Positions 60,376 through 64,000 of a stretch of 64,000 bases of DNA are shown piece after piece. Below the pieces are notes generated by a model that saw only the letters and a list, made by a program, of their open reading frames with translations, was not told the origin of the DNA and did not search any database. The translations under genes were made by a program, and so were the position numbers. The stretch is taken from positions 3,771,501 to 3,835,500 of the forward strand of contig NZ_WWFG01000001.1 in assembly GCF_026127265.1 (NCBI RefSeq). The letters are read 5' to 3'. Every line of letters begins with the position of its first letter. Position 1 is the stretch's first letter. Source of the DNA: Nostoc sp. KVJ3 (GTDB lineage: Bacteria > Cyanobacteriota > Cyanobacteriia > Cyanobacteriales > Nostocaceae).

Positions 60376-60602
60376 AGGACTTATGCAAAAACCCTCTTAA
60401 ACTCTTATTTATAAAAAAAGTAAAGGTTCAAAACTTCGCCCCTTGTGGGCGAATAAATCCTTGTATCTTAAGGTAGGTAGAAACTCCACTCCAAGTGTCT
60501 GGCTTAGTTTAATCCCCCTGCTCCCCCTGCTCCCCCTGCTCTCTTCATTTGTGTCCTTTGTGTCCTTTGCGGTTCGTTTTTTCATGATTTTGCGTAAGTC
60601 CT
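60376..60602. mobile_element. MITE with AGGACTTATGCAAAA ends
   Basis: 227 bp. Terminal inverted repeats AGGACTTATGCAAAA and TTTTGCGTAAGTCCT (one mismatch). The interior has CTCCCCCTGCTCCCC repeats and a TTTGCGGTTCGTTTTTTC segment. Partial copies lie at 9745-9820 and 57678-57800. It separates rpoN from kptA. Confidence 0.78.
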
Positions 60603-60614
60603 GTCTATAAAAAT

Positions 60615-61160
60615 TTAAATTTTTTGGAGATACTCCGGTGGCACACGATCCACTAACCAAACACCATTATCAGAACAATAAAAAATGTAACCCGCCTGAT
60701 GCATTGCGGTAGCAGATACAGCAAAAACCACGGCTTTTCCATGTCTCGCACCAACAGTTTGGGCTGTTGCAATATCCTTCGATAAATGGACATGATGTCG
60801 TGACATTTTGCGAAGTCCTGTTTCCAGAATTGAATCTACAGACTTGTGTCCCGTGCCATGATAAAGCTCATCTGGGGGAACAGCAGGTTCTAATTGTAAA
60901 TCGACTTCTACACTATGTCCTTGGTTCGCCCGAATTAGAGTACCTGTAGAATCAAGAGCAAAGCGTTGTTTATCGCTGGATTCTACTACTGCCTGTAATT
61001 CTTGACGGGTAATCGGAAACTTGTTTTTAGCACAAGCATTAATTAGTTCATCAACAGCAACCCAACCACCAGGAGCAAGTTTAATTCCAATTGCATCTGG
61101 TGTGTGTCGCAGATATTTGCTGAGATATTTGCTGATTTTGATCGGGCGAGGATCGCTCAT
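60615..61160 (-). CDS. kptA: RNA 2'-phosphotransferase (Tpt1/KptA)
   Basis: Transfers an internal 2'-phosphate from RNA to NAD, giving ADP-ribose 1'',2''-cyclic phosphate. The 181-aa protein has LSKYLRH (13-19; Arg and His of the active site), YHGTGHKSVDSILETGL and SRHHVHLSKD. RHGKAVVFAVSA and a C-terminal NGVWLVDRVPPEYL follow. In yeast this is the last tRNA splicing step; the natural substrate in bacteria is unknown. Start ATG at 61160. It is convergent with rpoN across a MITE. Confidence 0.93.
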   Translation of the reverse strand: MSDPRPIKISKYLSKYLRHTPDAIGIKLAPGGWVAVDELINACAKNKFPITRQELQAVVESSDKQRFALDSTGTLIRANQGHSVEVDLQLEPAVPPDELYHGTGHKSVDSILETGLRKMSRHHVHLSKDIATAQTVGARHGKAVVFAVSATAMHQAGYIFYCSDNGVWLVDRVPPEYLQKI

Positions 61161-61231
61161 TTGATTGTAATTGGGATATTTATACTACAAATATATATTT
61201 ATATGCTACATGATAAATTTCATTGATGCTT

Positions 61232-62548
61232 CTAGTTTGTGTAAGTTGACATAATTTGTCTTCCCATCAGAGCTAATGCCACTCCAATCATTATCATGAG
61301 CGTTATTTTCCCGCCAGGAACGAGTGGTTGATTTATGCTATCTGAATTTTCTTGTTCTTGACGTTGCTTCCAACTCATTAACGCCGGAATAATTCCACCG
61401 AGAACTGAGATACTAAATGTTCCAGTGTAATCTAGGGCAGTAAAAAAGATGCTGGGATTGAGCATTCCAAGAGTCATGGGAGGGAAAAGAACCAGCGAAT
61501 AGAGGGGGAGGCGACTAGAAATTTTGCCCTGTGCAATGAGAAAAATATCTTTGAATAAATCTAGCAAGCCGTAGACAAATCCAATAAATGATGTGGCGAT
61601 CGCAAATTCTGAAAAAATGGATACTAACACTCCTAACCATTTCCCCGCTCCACCTGTTCGTAAAACTTGCAGGGGGTCAAAAACAGTTCTACCGTCAGAT
61701 GTTGTATGTAGCATATCAGGACTGACGCTTCCTAAAATTATGGCATTCCAAGCCAAGAACATAATTAAAGGAATCACAGAACCAATAAAGATAGACTGAC
61801 GAATTTTGCGGACATCTCCTTCGAGTTGCGCCACAACCAACGGCACAACATTTTGGAAAAATAATGCCACAGACATCACTGAAATAGCACTACCAAGGGC
61901 GCTCCAGTCTTGAAGTAATAATTGGGCACTCTGAATATGCCCTGCTGCGAGAAATAATAGTCCCACAAAGGAAACGATGACAATTCCAACAAAGGCGCTG
62001 TTTAATTTCTCAATAAACTTTTCTCGCCCAAAATACATAATGCCACCAAATAAGAGGGTGAAAGTTGTTGTACCCACCCATGTAGGCAATATTTGCACAC
62101 TCCAGATTTTGGCTGCCGCATATCCTAAAATCTCTCCGCCTTCGGTGATGTATGCCACCAAAAGAGCATAGTGCATGAATAAATATGCACCACCTGCAAT
62201 TCGCGCTCCTGGTTTACCAAGAATTTTCTCAACAATTCCTAAAAAACCGATACTCGCCCGCCCTTCTGTTCGCATGGTATTTAAGGTTACTTCTGCAACC
62301 AATAACCCTGAAACTAAAGCGTAGAGCCAAACAGCAATCAATCCAGATGTGGATGGCACAACCCCAGAGGGCAAGGTAACGGCTGGTAGGGCGAGAATCC
62401 CCGCCCCAACGGTGGTTCCCGCAATTAATGCAGTACTTCCCAATACACTACCCGGTTGATGATTCAGCTTTTTTCCATCAAATTCCAGATGAGAAAACAA
62501 CCGAGTGACTTCCTCTGAATTTTGGATAACAGTCTTTATGGGAAGCAT
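61232..62548 (-). CDS. Aromatic amino acid permease (HAAAP family)
   Basis: 438-aa inner-membrane transporter with about 11 hydrophobic helices. The first helix has the family signature LIAGTTVGAGILALPAVTLPSG. YLFMHYALLVAYITEGGEIL, FFQNVVPLVVAQLEGD and PLIMFLAWNAIILG follow, as in TyrP/Mtr-like proton symporters. It would import tyrosine or tryptophan. The threonine dehydratase-like gene lies upstream on the same strand with an 85-nt gap that holds a small dispersed repeat (GCACGCTACGCGAACG). The pairing may reflect amino acid catabolism. Confidence 0.87.
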   Translation of the reverse strand: MLPIKTVIQNSEEVTRLFSHLEFDGKKLNHQPGSVLGSTALIAGTTVGAGILALPAVTLPSGVVPSTSGLIAVWLYALVSGLLVAEVTLNTMRTEGRASIGFLGIVEKILGKPGARIAGGAYLFMHYALLVAYITEGGEILGYAAAKIWSVQILPTWVGTTTFTLLFGGIMYFGREKFIEKLNSAFVGIVIVSFVGLLFLAAGHIQSAQLLLQDWSALGSAISVMSVALFFQNVVPLVVAQLEGDVRKIRQSIFIGSVIPLIMFLAWNAIILGSVSPDMLHTTSDGRTVFDPLQVLRTGGAGKWLGVLVSIFSEFAIATSFIGFVYGLLDLFKDIFLIAQGKISSRLPLYSLVLFPPMTLGMLNPSIFFTALDYTGTFSISVLGGIIPALMSWKQRQEQENSDSINQPLVPGGKITLMIMIGVALALMGRQIMSTYTN

Positions 62549-62633
62549 AAAATAATTCGTAATAGAGCCTCCGGCACGCTACGCGAACGTAATTCGTAAT
62601 GACCTTTTTTAATTAAAATCTATGCAGGAGTAA

Positions 62634-63608
62634 TTACAATCCGACAGAAAACAATTTCCCAACTTGCGCCAAATCTACATTGCCACCGCTAATAATGACA
62701 CCAATTCTTGCCTCTGGTGCTGTCACCACACCTTCTAGTAAGGCGGCGGCGGCGAGGACTCCCGTCGGTTCAACGACAATTTTCAGACGTTCCCACAGAA
62801 AAAACATGGTGCGAAGAATTGCTTCTTCAGATACCGTTACCATATCATCGACGTAATGCAGTACTAAGGGGAAAGTAATTTGACCAAGGCTAGGAGTCCG
62901 CGCACCATCGGCGATAGTATGAGGATTCTTGACAGTTTGCAGGGTTTTGCTGTGAAAGGAGCGGGTAGCATCGTCGGCGAATGTTGGTTCTACCCCAATT
63001 ACTTTACAATTGGGTAAAAGTGCTTTAGCTGCGATCGCACATCCTGAAAGTAATCCGCCACCGCCACAACAAACTAATAGCAAGTCTAATTCACCAACTT
63101 CTTGAATTAGTTCTAAAGCCGTTGTCCCTTGTCCAGCGACTACATCTGGATGATCGTAAGGGGGAATAAGTGTCAAAGAACCTTCACGGGCTAAATTTTG
63201 GGTTAATTCTTCTCGGTTTGTTTCTTGACGATTGTATAAAATTATCTCTGCACCATAGCTACGAGTAGCAGTTTGTTTGACAGTGGGTGCATCATCAGGC
63301 ATGACAATGGTGGTGGGAATATTGAGGAGTTTTCCAGCTAAAGCGATCGCTTGGCCATGATTTCCTGATGAATAGGTAATAACGCCTGTTTGTTTTTGTG
63401 CTACCGATAGTTGCGTAATGGCGTTGTAGGCCCCTCTAAATTTAAATGCTCCCGTCCGTTGAAAGTTTTCGCACTTAAAGAATACTTGGCTATTGGTGCG
63501 ATCGTTAACAATTTTAGAAGTCATCACAGGCGTGTGGTGGGCAATTCCTAAAATTCGCTCTTGTGCTGCTTGCACGTCTTTTATAGTAACGGAATTCTGC
63601 TGTGACAT
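62634..63608 (-). CDS. PLP-dependent threonine dehydratase / serine racemase-like enzyme
   Basis: 324 aa, fold-type II. PLP lysine K56 lies in TGAFKFRGA; the PLP-phosphate loop is CCGGGGLLSG (about 181-190), with the serine-containing SSGNHGQAIA (about 79-88). There is no C-terminal ACT regulatory domain, and the length is that of serine racemase or L-threo-3-hydroxyaspartate ammonia-lyase, not biosynthetic IlvA. It would deaminate Ser, Thr or hydroxyaspartate, or racemise Ser; sequence alone does not decide. The aromatic amino acid permease gene follows. Confidence 0.87.
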   Translation of the reverse strand: MSQQNSVTIKDVQAAQERILGIAHHTPVMTSKIVNDRTNSQVFFKCENFQRTGAFKFRGAYNAITQLSVAQKQTGVITYSSGNHGQAIALAGKLLNIPTTIVMPDDAPTVKQTATRSYGAEIILYNRQETNREELTQNLAREGSLTLIPPYDHPDVVAGQGTTALELIQEVGELDLLLVCCGGGGLLSGCAIAAKALLPNCKVIGVEPTFADDATRSFHSKTLQTVKNPHTIADGARTPSLGQITFPLVLHYVDDMVTVSEEAILRTMFFLWERLKIVVEPTGVLAAAALLEGVVTAPEARIGVIISGGNVDLAQVGKLFSVGL

Positions 63609-63826
63609 TGATAAAATTATTAAAATTATTAAATATTTTGCTCTTGTTGATATAGATACAGATTTTTATATTTGCCTCTAATATCCTGGATTGAAGCATA
63701 CTCTTTTCAGGTGGATAGCATCATTTTTTGTCACTATAAATTTAGCTACAGATAAATATTATATACTGTCGTAGCTAAATTTATAAAAGTTAAAAATAAT
63801 TAACTCAAATTAGTCATTTTTACAAC

Positions 63827-64000
63827 ATGAATAAAACATCCGAAACTAGGCAAAAAAGAACGGCTCTAATTACAGGAGCGGCTAGTGGTATAGGCTATCA
63901 ATTAACCCAGATTTTTGCTCGTCATAATTATAATCTGGTGTTAGTAGATAAGAATGAGCAAAAACTTACCGAAATTATAGATGAATTTCCGCAAAAGTTT
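63827..64000 (+). CDS. Short-chain dehydrogenase, N-terminal part
   Basis: The first 58 residues are visible before the window ends. MNKTSETRQKRTALITGAASGIGYQLTQIF holds the TGxxxGIG cofactor loop of classical SDRs, followed by the LVLVDKNEQKL segment (acidic residue D41, suggesting NAD preference). The ATG at 63827 is chosen for fit to family length. Divergent from the dehydratase-like gene. Substrate cannot be told from the visible part. Confidence 0.85.
   Translation, partial: MNKTSETRQKRTALITGAASGIGYQLTQIFARHNYNLVLVDKNEQKLTEIIDEFPQKF

Overview
The window looks like chromosome from a filamentous, Nostoc-like cyanobacterium. The evidence is dense HIP1 sites (GCGATCGC), cyanobacterial genes (psbQ, petF ferredoxin, isiB flavodoxin, heme oxygenase with hemN, biliverdin reductase bvdR, hemJ), heptanucleotide short tandem repeats, 20-50 bp dispersed repeats and many small palindromic mobile elements (MITEs). 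No rRNA, tRNA, CRISPR array or complete transposase gene was seen.

Layout. 1-2.6 kb: hemN (partial), heme oxygenase and an aspartoacylase-like gene, all minus strand. 2.6-7.7 kb: nested MITEs, a STAND ATPase with 16 TPR units (13 nearly identical in DNA) and a 21-bp minisatellite. 7.7-17.3 kb: a MocR-type regulator broken by a 21-nt repeat insertion, a small conserved gene, hyuB and hyuA separated by an opposite-strand, GC-richer short-chain dehydrogenase, and a permease-histidine kinase fusion. 17.4-26.8 kb: housekeeping and photosynthesis genes (tmk, DUF3386, LuxR/GAF regulator, hemJ, alpha/beta hydrolase, ThiO-like oxidase, psbQ, ligA). 27-34.6 kb: secreted repeat protein, ftsI, HTH-GrpE-like fusion, dps, sulfiredoxin, SpoIID-like protein, petF. 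35.5-43.4 kb: bvdR-map, DUF4350-MoxR, glycosyltransferase, YbjN-like protein, lipoate ligase, HD hydrolase. 43.4-44 kb: three tandem small RNA genes resembling Yfr2. 44-49.9 kb: purH, isiB, an alpha/beta fold protein, DUF1636-cobK. 50.5-54.8 kb: an ECF sigma, putative anti-sigma, Spy/CpxP-like, DUF1800 and DUF1501 operon. 55.2-60.4 kb: a duplicated-domain membrane protein, then a plus-strand set of histidine kinase, NtrC-type activator and RpoN (sigma-54). 60.6-64 kb: kptA, an aromatic amino acid permease, a threonine/serine dehydratase-like enzyme and the start of a dehydrogenase.

The most surprising content is the kinase-activator-sigma-54 set. Cyanobacteria are generally described as lacking sigma-54, yet the last gene carries a recognisable RpoN box and the activator carries the GAFTGA loop. 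The activator ends directly after its AAA+ domain, with no DNA-binding domain, and its stop overlaps the rpoN start. This looks like a self-contained alternative transcription system whose targets are unknown.

The second theme is very small mobile DNA. Short dispersed repeats have entered reading frames (the MocR gene, the aspartoacylase gene, the SpoIID upstream region), and MITEs are nested up to three deep with readable target duplications. The third is the tandem Yfr2-like array, whose conserved strand is complementary to the known Yfr1 motif.
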